Shown here: piece after piece, positions 9,010 through 21,335 of the stretch
How positions within the stretch are numbered: position 1 is the stretch's first letter
How the letters are laid out: every line of letters starts with the position of its first letter
Assembly (NCBI GenBank): GCA_944739405.2
Contig: OX123182.2
Span: 42,099,598-42,163,597 of the forward strand
Direction: 5' to 3'
DNA from: Euclidia mi
Lineage: Eukaryota; Arthropoda; Insecta; Lepidoptera; Erebidae
DNA length: 64,000 nt
Position numbers and translations under genes: made by a program
The notes under the pieces: model-generated
Told to the model about the DNA's origin: nothing
The model's input: only the letters and a program-made list of their open reading frames with translations
Database searches by the model: none

Positions 9010-11415
9010 GCTCTAATGAAAAGCTAATTTTAGGTCAAATTTGATTAGACAAGCAAGCAGATGCAACCGGGATGATGCTTATGATAATATATCGTATATC
9101 TTATTAAATCTTAAAGAATCTGGAATTAAAGGACATATTCTGCTTTTTCATAGGGAATATTGCCAAAATTAAACTGTATTACCTACTTGATAAACCTATG
9201 AGTACTGCAACGCTCAAAGATTATAATAATCAAGCTGTAACTTATATCAATATTTACATGTTTCTGGTGTGTTACACATATTTGACCTTATACTTTAGAC
9301 TAGAATTTTATACGCGGTGATGCTAAGACGCATATCAGCCTGCAAGTATACCCAAAAGATGCAACCAACTAATTGAAATAGTTGCTTTACTAGGTATATG
9401 GCTTCCTTTCTTTGTATTGCACTATTTAATTTACTCCCTAGTTCAGTACAATTATTCAAGTTGGGCTAGCTGGCAGATCGCTATAAAATTTAATTTGAAA
9501 ACTAAAACCATAACTCACGATAAAACGATTTGCTGGACATAACAGAATACTAAGTTTGGTTTGTTAGATTTATTTTCAACCCAAAAACAAATAGTATTTC
9601 CACAAAACGATTCCCACTGATATTGTACCGGTGTACCCATTCGATAATGTTGTTTTGTAATTAAACCGCAGTGCAAGTGAACATTCGAAACTGTGAATTT
9701 ATAAACGAAATTGTCAATAGCAATATTTATTATGACCGCTAAATGTGAAAGCTAATGAATGAAGCTGCGTTATTTATCACATTTCTGATTATTTTAGCAG
9801 ATAATTTATGGTTATTTGGTTGGCGTCTTTCACTTAAGAGATACTTGTATATTGGACGGATTCTAATATAATATCAGGCAAATAAACCTGATATTAGATT
9901 ATCTGTATAACTACAATTCTTGCGTTACTGACTGATAGCCAAAACTAGTGGGCGAAAGAAGCTGAAATTTAGCAAGAATGTTTCTTATGGACGTTCCTAA
10001 GAAGAGATTTCACGAAAATTCAACGGGATCGGGCAGAAACGATTTAATTAAAATAAAATACGCTGCGTTATTGCGGGTATCCTTTAGTTCTTATATGAAA
10101 ATTAAAAATATCCACGTATTACCTCGTGAGCGGGTATGAGCAACAACCTGAAGCGGATGCTTGACATCGACGTCATGATGAGTCGTCATAATAGTCCTTG
10201 CGTTACCCCAGTTACATCCAAGTCTTTCGCCTTGGAGTTCGGGTTTCGTTTATTTGTCTAACTAGTTTTGACAGTTTTTAAACAAAACCACTGCCCTCTG
10301 ACCTTCGCAGTCCTAAGGAATAGCGATATTCCATGTCTAAAACAAGTGTAAGTCAAGGATACTATCTTCCCATAATTACTGGCAAAGATCTCCGTGACAG
10401 TCGTTATTCTAAATATGCAACAGCAACAACAAAAGTGCGTTTTTCTACTAATTCATAAAAGCAATAGAAACTGAACGTCTTTGCAAAGTCCGCTAATATA
10501 AATTTACTATAACCATGACACAATCTAACGCAATAATCCAACATTTATCTCAGTGACAAATAATTGAATTATATAGGTCTGTGCAAAGGTTCCACGAGGG
10601 AATGTACTGTAATTTTGTTCATAACGTTACATTACACGTAAATTTTCTTAAAACCTTGTAATATCATCCTGCTTTTGTTTGTAATAAAAGAATAATAAGG
10701 AACTGAAATGGAGGTAATGTTATGGCATCGCTCTGTACGTTAATCTACGCAGTTGTGCACATGATTGTGGTTGTATAGCACTTTACTTCTACACATTAGA
10801 CGGTCGGGTTGTCCCTGTAGAACATTACAGGGATAAATGTGTCCATTTTGTACCTGGATATAATCACACCTACGCTAACCTAAGGTAATTTTATACGGCA
10901 TGAAAGTGAACACAGTCAGCTACTATATTGTACCTTTTTGAAAGTCAGTGTTGCTGACGGCTATTAGATAGATATTACTCGGGTATTTGCGTGGGAGAGT
11001 TTGACTTTGTCTGTACGTATGGTGTACTCGTTTATGCGAACTTCAAGCTGTATAGCACTGCGCTTTTGCGTGTGATGCCTACATATGGTAACACTATGTG
11101 TAATTTACAAATTGTTGATTTAAAGCTCAGTGCTCTGTAGACCCGGTCCGATCAATAAAGTTTGTCATAGTGTTGGATATATGCTGGAAGTAGCAATTAA
11201 AAGGTAATATGCATAAAAGAAAGGCTTCCTGCCGCCGAACCTACCGATCCAATTTAAAATTCGAAAAAATCGTCCAGGTACAGAGAGAACTTTTGATCTC
11301 TGATTTGAATTTATATGGATTTTAGCTATGTCTTTGAAAACCACACTGCAAAAGCTAAGTCGACTGTTATTCATTTTTTAACCGCCAACACAGGTATATG
11401 AGTATATACCGCAAA
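9010..11415. other. Intergenic DNA with one repeat fragment, no gene seen
   Basis: There is no supportable gene. Bases 9911-10020 contain TTCTTGCGTTACTGACTGA and TGAAATTTAGCA, matching the start of the repeat arrays at 42895 and 44855, so this is a 5' fragment of that family. A small perfect hairpin (TCCCTGTA...TACAGGGA) lies near 10813-10834. Confidence 0.4.
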
Positions 11416-11419
11416 TATA

Positions 11420-11661
11420 TCTACACTATATATAATATTATAAAGAGAAAAAAAAATGTATTTTTGTTTGTTTGTAATGGATAAACTTAAAACTACTGGA
11501 CCGATTTTAAAAAGTCTTTCACCATTAGAAAGCTACATTATCTGCGAGTAACAAAGGCTATATTTTATTTTAGAAAAATAGGGGTCTGTAAGATATGTAG
11601 GTTTTTCGGGTACATGAAGTAGTTCCCTCAGGACGCGGGTGAAACCGCGGGAAACGGCTAG
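11420..11661 (+). mobile_element. Non-autonomous Helitron, 242 bp
   Basis: The element begins TC after a host A (11419) and ends CTAG before a host T (11662), the A^T insertion rule of Helitrons. A short GC-rich hairpin (CGCGG...CCGCG, loop GTGAAA) lies about 12 bases before the end. The interior includes TTTGTTTGTTTGTAATGG and TACTGGACCGATTTT, which I recall from a common lepidopteran Helitron family. It encodes no Rep/helicase and must rely on another element for movement. Confidence 0.8.
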
Positions 11662-11664
11662 TAA

Positions 11665-12735
11665 ACTTATATGTAGGTATAGATGGGCATTGGTTTCTAT
11701 TTTTCAGCCACAGGTATCAGGCTATCATCTATCATAATAGGTTTAACGGAAATATCTGAGCAATGACCTATTCGTCACATAAGCTCAAAAGGTACAAAAT
11801 TAGCAATATAGTCTTCTTGCTTAAATATTACCTGGAACATAATCTTTGTCCTGACGGCTTTCGTTTTATTTTTTAACAAAATTAGAGAAAAGTTTCGTTG
11901 TTATTCAGCAGTTTTAAGATAAGCTCACCACTGAATGGGAAAATGAGTTAAACTAAGTCTATAAAACAATGGAATAAAATGTTTTCTACCTGACGAATCC
12001 AACTATTTAAATAGATACCCCTCATTTTCGCACAGCTTATAAGGCCTTAATTCGAGTTCCTACAAGATGAACATTTGATGAATTGGTAATTAGGTATATC
12101 GTTGACCAATATTATCATACAGACTTTAGCAGTCTGCTGCTGTACCTATTTCCATAGCGCCCTCTCCCCATTTTATTTTATTTGTTGGTGTACCGTTGGG
12201 TGCTAAATATTCCGTCTCTTCTCAAAGATATTATTGGCTTCGTGAATTTTTCCTTAGTCACCTCTTATGACAACCCCGGGTATGTTATAGGGTAGTGACA
12301 CTTTATATTTTATTCCTAGTCCCTCACCAAAATAATGTAAAATTATATGACATTCCAGACCAAAAAATATTTTTATGGGAACAATAAGCACATTGAAAGT
12401 GTATTTTGTATCGTAGTGCATCGTATCGTAGCGCATCGTATAGAGTCGCATTCATAAAAATAAAACTCTACAACATACATACCACAGGTTCATATGTACA
12501 CACACACACACCATTTTCTAGCTACAAGACTAAACTTGTACCAAATACTTACGTCATCTAGGGATGGATGTGTGAACTCGAGGTTCGGGTATTTTCCGCG
12601 TTGTCGGTGGTCATTGAAGTAGAGACATAAATCGAGTTTTTGAGGTTTTAACGTCATCCATATGAATAAATTTTTCAAAAATATCTTTTCATATCATCTC
12701 TTGTTTAATAAAACGACTACGGTCATTTTTAATAT
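11665..12735. other. AT-rich DNA, no gene seen
   Basis: No gene. Bases 12258-12290 resemble, on the minus strand, the CCCATGGGTGTCGTAAGAG part of the retroposon at 5338-5575. A short ACACACAC run lies at 12499-12510, and there are small repeats of GCATCGTA near 12418-12440. Confidence 0.4.
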
Positions 12736-12744
12736 TCGATCCAT

Positions 12745-14445
12745 ACATGGATTTTAAGATTCGAGAATGGAAAGAGTATTTTGAAGGATTATTTGAAAGA
12801 ACAACGACAGAGACATCAACAGGTGAAATGAATGGTAATGATAGCAATGATGAAAGCTATATTGGCGTGGATGAGCTTTTGAAGGCACTGGCCAATATGA
12901 AATTAGGCAAGGCTGCAGGGTATGATAGGATTACAGTCGAAATGCTGAAGGCTGGACAGGGCATCATAGTGAGTCAAGCGGCAGCGTTTATTTAACTTGT
13001 GCTGGAGCACCGGCCGGGTACCTGATGACTGGGCCACAGCAGTAGTTGCGCCTCTTTATAAAGGAAAAGGCTCGCAACAAGACTGCAAAAACTATAGAGG
13101 CATTAGCCTTCTCAGCATTGTTGGCAAATTGTATGCGAAGGTACTGATTGAAAGAGTTATGAAAGTAACCGACAAGAAAATATGGGATGTACACGCGGGA
13201 TTCCGAAAGGGTATGGGGTGTACGGATCAAGTCTTTTCCTTGCGATGCATAGCCGAGAAATTTTTGGCCAAAGGTCAAAAGGTCTACTGCGCACTCGTAG
13301 ATTTGGAAAAGGCTTATGGTAAAGTGGTGAGGAATGAAATGTGGTCGGTACTGTCGATGTATGGGGTGAACAGCAGCCCATACGAGCTCTGAAATCCCTT
13401 TATGAGGATTCTAGAGCTTGTGTGAGGATAAACGGAGCATACATTGACTGGTTTACCATCAACACAGGTGTTAGACAGGGATGTGTAGCGTCGCCGTGGC
13501 TGTTCAACCTCTTCATGGTCAGTTGTTTGCAAGATTGGAAACATAGTGATTGTGGATTAAGGATGAATGAGTTACTTGTCAAATGCCTCCTTTATGCTGA
13601 TGATCAGGTTATGCTTGCGTCTTCAGCGGAGGAGCTGCAGGAGATGGTAACAAACATGCATGGTGCGTTAGAGAGGAAAGGAATGAAAGTGAATGTAAGT
13701 AAAACGAAAGTTATGGTTTTAGAAAAGGAGGAATGCGTTACGGCTTGTAATATTATGATCGATGGACAGCGAGTGGAGCAAGTGAATGAGTTTGTATATT
13801 TAGGTACGCTGTTTATAAGAGATGGTACGAATGTAGAAGATATTGAAAGAAGAGTTAATGCAGGTAATAGAGTGAATGGAGCTCTGAAGGCGTTTATGAA
13901 TAGCCAAAACGTGTCCAAAAGGGCACGTTAGGCTGTGCATAGAGGGGCTTTAGTACCTACTCTTATGTACGGTAGTGATAGTTGGATATGGCAGAAGAGT
14001 CATGAAAGTAGAATAAATGCTGTAGAAATGAGAGCACTGAGAAGTATGTGTGGTGTTTCTCTGACTGAAGAAAGAATAAAGAATTGTGTGATAAGAGAGT
14101 GTTGTGGGGTAAAAGAAGATATAGTGACAAGCATCGAGAAAGGTATGCTAAGATGGTTTGGGCACGTGGAGAGGATGGATGACGAAAGACTGACCAAGCA
14201 GATATATAAGGCAAGTGTGGAAGGGACAGGACGAAGGGGAAGACCTAGGCGGACGTTCTCTGACCAGACTGGAGACATCCTAAAAACAGGACAGGTGAGA
14301 AGTACCCTGAACAGAAGAGCATGCATGAGGAATCTGATGGGAGTGAATGAAGCAAGAGAGATATGTCAGGATCGTTGCAAATGGTGTTCCGTAGTCTCTG
14401 CCTACCCCTCCGGGAAACAGGCGTGATTCTATGTATGTATGAGAT
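12745..14445 (+). pseudogene. Decayed RTE-clade LINE (RT and C-terminal domain)
   Basis: Translated pieces give a continuous RT reading: KLGKAAGYD, LFNLCW, YRGISLLSIVGKLYAKVL, VDLEKAYGKV, GVRQGCVASPWLFN, LLYADD, then a C-terminal domain with YGSDSW, RWFGHVERMD and GRRGRPRR typical of RTE elements, ending SAYPSGKQA at 14426. It is broken by a frameshift near 12975-12990, another near 13370-13390 and an in-frame TAG at 13929-13931. The endonuclease and 5' part are missing, so it is 5'-truncated near 12745. The 3' end has CTCTGCCTACCCCTCCGGG followed by a short ATGT repeat, the tail shared by several SINE pieces in this window. No convincing TSD. Confidence 0.85.
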
Positions 14446-14449
14446 TCGT

Positions 14450-15835
14450 GTTTAACATATTTTGTATGGAGCTTATGTCAAAAATGAAATCTAAAATCTA
14501 CAGATCTATCTAAAGATCGAATATTAAATTCCGAAGTAAGGGATTAGCTCTTAAAATAAACAGATAGCGGTCGTCGGTTGTTTGTTATTTTTTCGAAATT
14601 GAAGGCAAAAATATTTTTTGTATTCTCGGCCGCAGTCGGGTATGGATGCCTACCCTTTCGAAAGTAAGCTTTGCCTGACATACAGCTATGACTATATTTA
14701 AACTACTAATGCAGTTTTATATTATCTTTGGTTTGCAATAAGCAATGAAGTAATGCGAATAAAAAATATAAAGAATTTGTAGCTGTTGGTCTAATGGTTA
14801 TTGATCCTGATTACTAAGTATAAGGTTATGGCTCGATTCCCACTCATGCTAAATGCTGCAAAAAATGAGAAATGTTAAATACTTAATGAAAACCTGTTTT
14901 GTCCAGAAATTGAAATAAATAATAGCGTAAATTAGCGTTAAATTGCAATTGATAGGCTTAGTGGTCAGCAAACCACAACTGAATAGCAATAATATTCTGT
15001 ACGTTGTGGTCGTACCTATCTCTAATACCGTGAGAACAAAACAATGAACTGGATTAACAAAATATCCAAAACAGCATTGAATATACCACCGAACTCAAAA
15101 TCAGGCTGCCCTATTTAACAAAATCCTGATTCATGAAACTAAAATGGAAAGCATTGGACAATCGATAGCCTGCAAGTTCATTTAGTAGAATGGACGAAAT
15201 TTCCAAAGTACCGGCAATCATAATCCGGAGTGATCGCCTCGAGATAAAGATTTTCGAGATAAATAATCCTTTACTTGATCAACCACAGAATGATAGAAGA
15301 ATATAAAACATCATCGAAATAAGACATTTTATTTTTCAAATTCTCTACGGACTTATATTTGATTTGAAAATAAACTTGGTCTTGACTTTAATTTAAGTTA
15401 AGTAATTGAGTTTTACGTAAAGGAATTTTATTGTTTGATGAAATTACATCGCTATACTTACTTTTGGAAGTACCTAATGTTTTCAGAACTAGTTTCAGTG
15501 AGTTTGCTGTAGTTGGTTGTGTGTGATTTAAAATACATTATCTTGTACATCTTTATCTTGTGGCATTGTCTAGCTATTGCTTATATTACTATGTGTGAAA
15601 TAAAAGTTTTGTCTTTCTATTTACGTCTTCTCGTACAAGGTCCATGTTGGTTGTGGAAGATATAAGAATCCAAAATGGAAATGAAAAGTAGTTTCACACT
15701 TGGCTAGATAACGCGCGTTACTTGTGATTTTTTGACAACTTATATAATATCCAACATCCAGTAATTTTAAGCTTAGTTTGAATTTCTAAAATCGTCTTAA
15801 GTAGGCTCTACGCGCTTGACTAATATATTCAAACA
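14450..15835. other. AT-rich DNA with one tRNA-like SINE head
   Basis: No coding frame. The tRNA-like piece at 14781-14850 is listed separately; nothing else is recognisable. Confidence 0.4.
14781..14850 (+). mobile_element. tRNA-derived SINE head (diverged)
   Basis: A-box-like TGGTCTAATGGT (14787-14798) and B-box-like GGCTCGATTCC (14830-14840) are spaced as in a tRNA gene, with ACTCATGC downstream. The acceptor stem does not pair, so it is not a tRNA gene. The 3' limit of the SINE body is unclear. Confidence 0.5.
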
Positions 15836-16643
15836 GTTGAGCTACTAAAATAATATCTTAACTGTAGCACTTTGCCACAAATTATTCACCTACTCAATGC
15901 TAATTGCGATTCAGGATGAGAATTCGTAGCTTGTTCTTCATTACACCACATAATAGCCGTTAGTAATAGCGATACAAAAATACAAATAATGCTTTATTAC
16001 ATACCTTATAAAACTACATTTAAGTCATTATTCAATGAACATAAAAAAATAAAAGTTATTCAAACAAAATCGAAATTATTTTGACAGACATATAAATTAA
16101 ATTCGCTACATAACGAACGGGAATCATGGCCATGCAAAGTTATAAAACGCATGCAAGAATATTCCTTTTGTCTTCATGAATTTTCTAAAACAAGCTATTA
16201 ATAAATTTGCAATACCAGAGGCGATACTTCTGTGAACGTAGCTCTGTTACTGTGTAAATTAGAACAATGGAGGCACAAATGAGATTTATTACTTTTCTTT
16301 AGAGTCACGTGGGTGAAATACTGAAAACATTTCTATTACGTGCTTCCTGATTGTATATTTGTTTCATTTGTCCGTTCATTTGTTACAATTAAGTGAACTT
16401 TAAATGTAAGAGGCTCCTTTTAACTAGTATTGGTTGGACGAGTTGTTTGTTTTATGTCTAGTTCTTAATATAGAGTAAAATAGATCGTATTTTAAAAGTA
16501 AAAGGCTTTGGTAGATAGTCAAATGAAGCCCGATTGAACAAAATTTGAAAACTGCACTTGAAATTATTTACCTTTAATACAACTTTTGAAAAAAGAAAAT
16601 TCACGCTATATGTTTTTTTATTTGTTTTATTTATAGACTCACG

Positions 16644-16645
<2 letters not shown>

Positions 16646-16692
<47 letters not shown>
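16646..16692. repeat. (AT)n microsatellite
   Basis: About 23 uninterrupted AT units follow AGACTCACGCCT, the junction of an RTE/SINE tail, so this is probably the microsatellite end of a retroposon scrap. Copies B and C lack it at the equivalent position. Confidence 0.9.
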
Positions 16693-16695
<3 letters not shown>

Positions 16696-17658
16696 ATGCA
16701 CGTGGAATAATCCCGCGATCCCTGTTACATAAGTAATTTGGACCAATTCACAGCTAGATATTAAGTAAATTTATATAAGGAATCGGTGTTTTAATAGTCT
16801 GAACTCTAATTACAATTTCAGGTCTGGATGCGAGGCTCTGCCGTCGAGTGTGTTAGAAGCCACACAAAAGCAATAATACAAGTAGGTACATAACAGAGCA
16901 CTAGTATCAAGACCTCTCACTTCAATTAAAAACACTGTACCGTATATTTACAAATCCATTAAGGGCAATATTCGTGTAAACAATATTTTCCTTTGTTGAT
17001 TGTCGCCGTAGCCGGTGCTATTATTGAAATAAGAGTATCTAAACACGGCTGCGTATCGGCAGACGGGCCATAAATTCGGTAGAGACTTGTCCTCGATAAT
17101 TAATGTACTGAGAAACTTGGAACGTCCCAACACAGACTTATTCATGTTTACCCTAAGTTAATCACTTGACACAGTGGGGAATTCCTAAACACGCCTGACG
17201 GAAATTGCCTATAGGTATAATAAGGAATCAATCGGCGAAAATTTCGGCGGTTCGTCGTTTGATCTCGACTTGATTTATGAAAATGGCATATACATACATA
17301 ACACTAGTTAAGAAGTGGTTAAAGTATTCGAAGTTGTTGTGTTGGACGGCTGTATTAAATGTCTTTTGATCGAAGTTTAGCGAAACTCTTTACTGAACAG
17401 CGACATCTGTTATGAGACGGTTGAATTACTGATTTTGGAGAACGATTTATTCGTACGACGTAATTTATCGAATCCTTTACCATAACTCTTTTTTCGAATC
17501 GTTATGTTTCAAGTTCTAATGTTCTCACCGTACAAAATATTTATAGTAGGAATAAAAACACAAGTCATTTCGCTTGTGGTACTTAGGAATGCCATTAAGT
17601 TCACAGGCAGATTTCAGCCTCCCGAGTGGACCGTAACAGCTCTTTTGCTTTAAAATAA

Positions 17659-17935
17659 AAAATTGGTTGCCTGTAAAGTCGGTATACGGGCGAAAGTTTT
17701 ACGTGACAACGACTTTGAGTGGTAAAATAATTTTAATGTGAATATTCATTCGTATAGAAGGATGAAAGACGCGTGCCTTTCACTTTTTATGTCTGTCTCT
17801 CTCGCTCTTAGGCGGGACGCGTGCCTCTCACTCGCTCTCGTTGTGAGCGCATAACGTGAGCGGAGCGTAACGCAGTTTCTTGAAGTGTCACCCGGCAAAC
17901 CAATTTATAAGACGTTGTCACGTCAATAAACGTTG
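17659..17935. mobile_element. MITE-like insertion private to copy A
   Basis: In copy B, TTTAAAATAAA is followed directly by TAAACGTTGTG; copy A has about 275 extra bases between the same words. The insert has nested inverted repeats: AATTGGTTGCC against GGCAAACCAATT, and ACGTGACAACG (about 17701-17711) against CGTTGTCACGT (about 17922-17932). The interior has GCGTGCCTTTCACT/GCGTGCCTCTCACT direct repeats. The presence/absence polymorphism supports a mobile insert; the alternative is deletion in the B/C ancestor. Confidence 0.6.
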
Positions 17936-19255
17936 TGAAAAATCACGTTAAATCCCCGCATAAACATGTACCGACTGATGGACGCTGAAATAATGCAAAA
18001 ACATGGAACAGGAGCCTCTTTTAAGGTATTTTACGTCGGCAGGTTGTGTCTTAAGTAGCAAGGAGAATAGCCAGATGTTTTGGTTTATTTTACTTTGGAG
18101 CTCACAAAGTAATAAAATAGGCTACAATGGCGTAAATATTTCAATAAAAAGTAGTAGTACCTGACTATGTTAAAACGACGATGCGACATGGATTAGACTA
18201 CTGTGGTCACGGAAACGCCGGTGGGCGTCTTCTCCATAAACTCAGTAGTCCTTCATAATTGATTATTATATTTTATTCGGAATCGTCGGTACCTCAATAC
18301 ACAACACTAATGGCATCTACACAAAACGCTAATGGCCTCTATTCCCGGGCGTAGTTTATCACTTTTTCGATAACTACACATGTAAGATATTCACTTTTCT
18401 TTTCTACTATCTCACTTGCTAGTTTTTGTAAATAGGGATGGTCGGTTGGTGGAGAAAACCTTGACTTGATGTTATCCAATTCAGTGATTTGATCCTGAAT
18501 TTAGCAAATTCTAGACTATGGGCGACTTAGATATTTGTATATTGAAAACTTAATAGGATATCATATATAACTGTTTTAGTTGAAGGTGTTCCTTTATACG
18601 AGAACAGATAATCAGCTCATGTCACGTTTAGCTAAATGTATGACGCGTGATAATAAATTAATTACACAGGTAGAGTAAGTCAAGAAAAGGCTACTACAGA
18701 AAAATCGCTACCAATAAATATTTGATTAATCATTAGGCTGTGAGTATTATATACATAATTTTTTTCTTTTATTGTACCACTCTAATAAGTCATTGACTTT
18801 ATAACGTTCATAAATGCTTAACATTTTAACCAAGCGGGTCATATACACATCTACGTATTATAAGAACTTACCTTCTTAATACTTTAAGGAAACTGCGCAC
18901 TTAAAGCATATTATTCTTATACCAGCATATTCCCGTCGGATTAAAGAAAAATCTTTTGTGTCTTATTTAGCTGCAACATAAAAAAACAGCATAATAATAA
19001 GCTCGGACAGATAGTATCTTCTTGGGTTTACGCGAATGTTACACATTGAAATTAAACTACAGTTTACGTATTTTATCGCGTTGTATTGGTTTCACTAAGT
19101 TATTACATGTGAAACTAAAGATCTAGAAACTATATTTTTAATTTATTACTAGCCGACGTTTCGAATTCTTTACAGAATTCATGTTCACGGCAGACTGAGG
19201 TGATATTTGTCTTCTTCTTGAATGTATAAGTTATCTCAAAGTACCCGAACATTTT

Positions 19256-20040
19256 TCAACTACTGGTGTTACTATTTACGCAGAATGAGCTCACAGTGTC
19301 CTTAGGTCTTCTGGTGACTTTGTCCTTCTTGGGTTTCATTAGCCTTATGACAGGGTCCCAAGCTGGAGGAACATTCCAACCATCTTCCCCATTGAAATTA
19401 GGGTGTTTTTTAATTTCAATAGCCTCTAGTATCATCCTTGGAAGAAAACGATGTTCTTTTGCGAGTATCAGTGGTTCATCAAATCGCAGGTAGTGGTTGG
19501 GTCCTTGTTCCACATGTTCACACACAGCAGACTTTGTTGAGCGTTTATGTTTTATGTCAGCTATATGTTCTTTGAGTCGAATGCCTATGCTTCTCTTGGT
19601 TTGTCCAATGTATGAGAGCCCACATTCACAGTCAATTTTGTAGACACCGGCCTCTTGCAAGGGTAACTGACACTTGATAGATGGTAATAATTGACTGATC
19701 TTCGTTGGCGGCTTGTAGTAAGTTTTGATAGAAGCTCGCTTCAAGATGTAGCCAATTTTGTCGGTCACGCCCTTGATGTATGGGAGGACAGCAGGTTGTC
19801 TTTCTACTGTGGCTGGTTTTTCTTTCTTCTGGGATCTGTGACAGTGGCGCGGCGGTCGGAGCTTGTTGTCTTGCAGAACTTGCCTGACATGTTGAAGCTC
19901 AGCGTCCAGGTGTTTCTTGTCACAGATCCCGCGGGCTTTCTGAAACAGAGACATTCCTACAGTAGCTAACTGTTTAGGATGGTGGTGAGATTCACCGTTT
20001 AAGTACCTATTTGTATGGGTCTTTTTCCTATACACAGTAT
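19256..20040 (-). pseudogene. PLE ORF, 3' portion: GIY-YIG endonuclease
   Basis: The 259-residue stretch starting at 20035 has GVYKI (130-134) and SYIG (141-144), the two halves of the GIY-YIG motif, then a conserved Arg at 153, His at 157 and EAIEIKK (204-210) containing the metal-binding Glu. This nuclease nicks the target in PLE retrotransposition. It precedes a linker with RPPRHCHR and KKEK. The 5' edge is where copia entered; the RT half continues in the same frame on the far side of copia (24907-25812). The frame ends at TGA/TAA near 19256. Apart from the copia insertion and 5' truncation I see no nonsense mutation. Confidence 0.85.
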
Positions 20041-20206
20041 TGTTGTAATGTTGTTTAATTTATATCAAAATAAGTACGCCTAGTGCCATCTGTGTAATGG
20101 AATGCAAACTAGACCATCCATATAAATTAAAAATGTATGTAGGTAGGCTTGAGAATTGTGTGTAATAAAGTTAGTCTGCACCGAATAACCGTGTCGTTTC
20201 CTTTTA
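20041..20206 (+). repeat. copia 5' LTR
   Basis: 166 bp, from TGTTGTAATG to CCTTTTA; contains AATAAAG at about 20164, a candidate polyadenylation signal. It is identical by eye to the 3' LTR. Confidence 0.95.
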
Positions 20207-20217
20207 GGTTATGGGCC
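20207..20217 (+). promoter_or_regulatory. copia primer-binding site
   Basis: GGTTATGGGCC starts immediately after the LTR. It is complementary to the anticodon-arm region of initiator tRNA-Met, as in Drosophila copia, which primes from a half tRNA. Confidence 0.7.
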
Positions 20218-20283
20218 TATCGCTTCTTTCTGAGTATTTCAAAGTAAAAAGTTATATTTCTCGTTACGTTTGTGTTGTGCAAT

Positions 20284-20901
20284 ATGTCTACGAACTATAT
20301 AACCAGTGTGCCTAAGTTAAAAGGCAGGGACAACTACGATGCGTGGACATTTGCAGTTGAAAGTTTGCTCGTATTGGAAGGCACGTTGCATTGTGTGAAG
20401 CCAGTGGAGGGAAGAGAAATCAAACCCGAAGATGATGCAAAGACGCGGGCAAAGTTATCTCTAACCATCGATCCAGCTTTGTACGTGCACATCAGGACGA
20501 CGACTACTTCGAAAGAGTTGTGGGAGAAACTAAAAACCCTGTTTGACGACTCAGGTTTTTCGAGGAAGATTTCGTTGCTGCGTAACCTGATTTCAATAAG
20601 ACGAGAAAACTGTGAGAATATGACAACCTACGTGACTCAAATTGTGGAGACATCGCAAAAGTTGAGTAGAACAGGTTTTGAAATAACGGATCAGTGGATT
20701 GGATCATTGATGCTGGCAGGATTACCAGATAGATTTCAACCGATGATAATGGGCATAGAACATTCGGGAATCCATATCACCGGTGACGTCATCAAGACTA
20801 AGTTGATGGATTTCGAGCCGACAGAAATGACAACAGTGACAGGTAAAGAAACGCAGAATTCTGAATCGGCGTTTGCTTCAAAATGGATGAAAAAATCATA
20901 G
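20284..20901 (+). pseudogene. copia gag, interrupted by a MITE
   Basis: ATG at 20284 opens a capsid-like protein starting MSTNYITSVPKLKG, with NYDAWTF and LWEKLKTLF motifs of the copia gag (UBN2/retrotran_gag) family. The product is a structural nucleocapsid precursor. The MITE at 20897-21335 ends the frame after KWMKKS with a TAG. The insert plus 8-bp TSD is 447 bp, a multiple of three, so the downstream frame is kept. Beyond the MITE the gag frame reaches a TGA at 21424-21426, exactly where the first Cys of the CCHC zinc knuckle would be expected; the remaining knuckle residues follow. So gag-pol was probably one ORF. Confidence 0.85.
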
Positions 20902-21335
20902 AGATATTAAAAATAGAGTGGCAGAGTGGGGCCTATTCGTGTCTGCCGGTGGGAGAGAGAACGCAACATTAGAGGCCCCCTGCATCTCTCTCTAACAATA
21001 CATGCACAACATCAACATTACGCAGTGGCGTGCTACCTGTAACTATTATTTAAATCAGTTTATTAGTAATCAATAGTTTAAAAGTTGTTTTTATTGATAC
21101 ACGAAGATAGTTTGAAGTGACAAAAATGTTTATATATTTTTAAACTATTGATTACTGATAAATTGATATAAATAATAGTTACAGGTAGCACGCCACTGCG
21201 TAATGTTGATGTTGTGCATGTATTGTTAGAGAGAGATGCAGGGGGCCTTTATTGTTGTGTTCTCTCTCGCACCGACGGACACGACACAGTATTGAGTTAG
21301 GTACTGTTCTGCCACTCTATTCTAATATCTCTATG
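20897..21335. mobile_element. 439-bp foldback MITE in copia gag
   Basis: The ends are inverted: CATAGAGATATTA at the left against TAATATCTCTATG at the right, and inverted similarity runs through much of the element (GTGGCAGA, GCATCTCTCTC, the TACCTGTAACTATTATTT block). The 8-bp TSD GAAAAAAT lies at 20889-20896 and 21336-21343. An 8-bp TSD points to hAT or P superfamily mobilisation; the CAT start fits P-like ends slightly better, but this is a guess. There is no coding capacity. Confidence 0.85.

Noticed and set aside
12745..14460. AGATTCG at both ends of the RTE as a TSD
   Set aside because: Only 7 bp, and it overlaps coding sequence on the left side, so it is probably chance.
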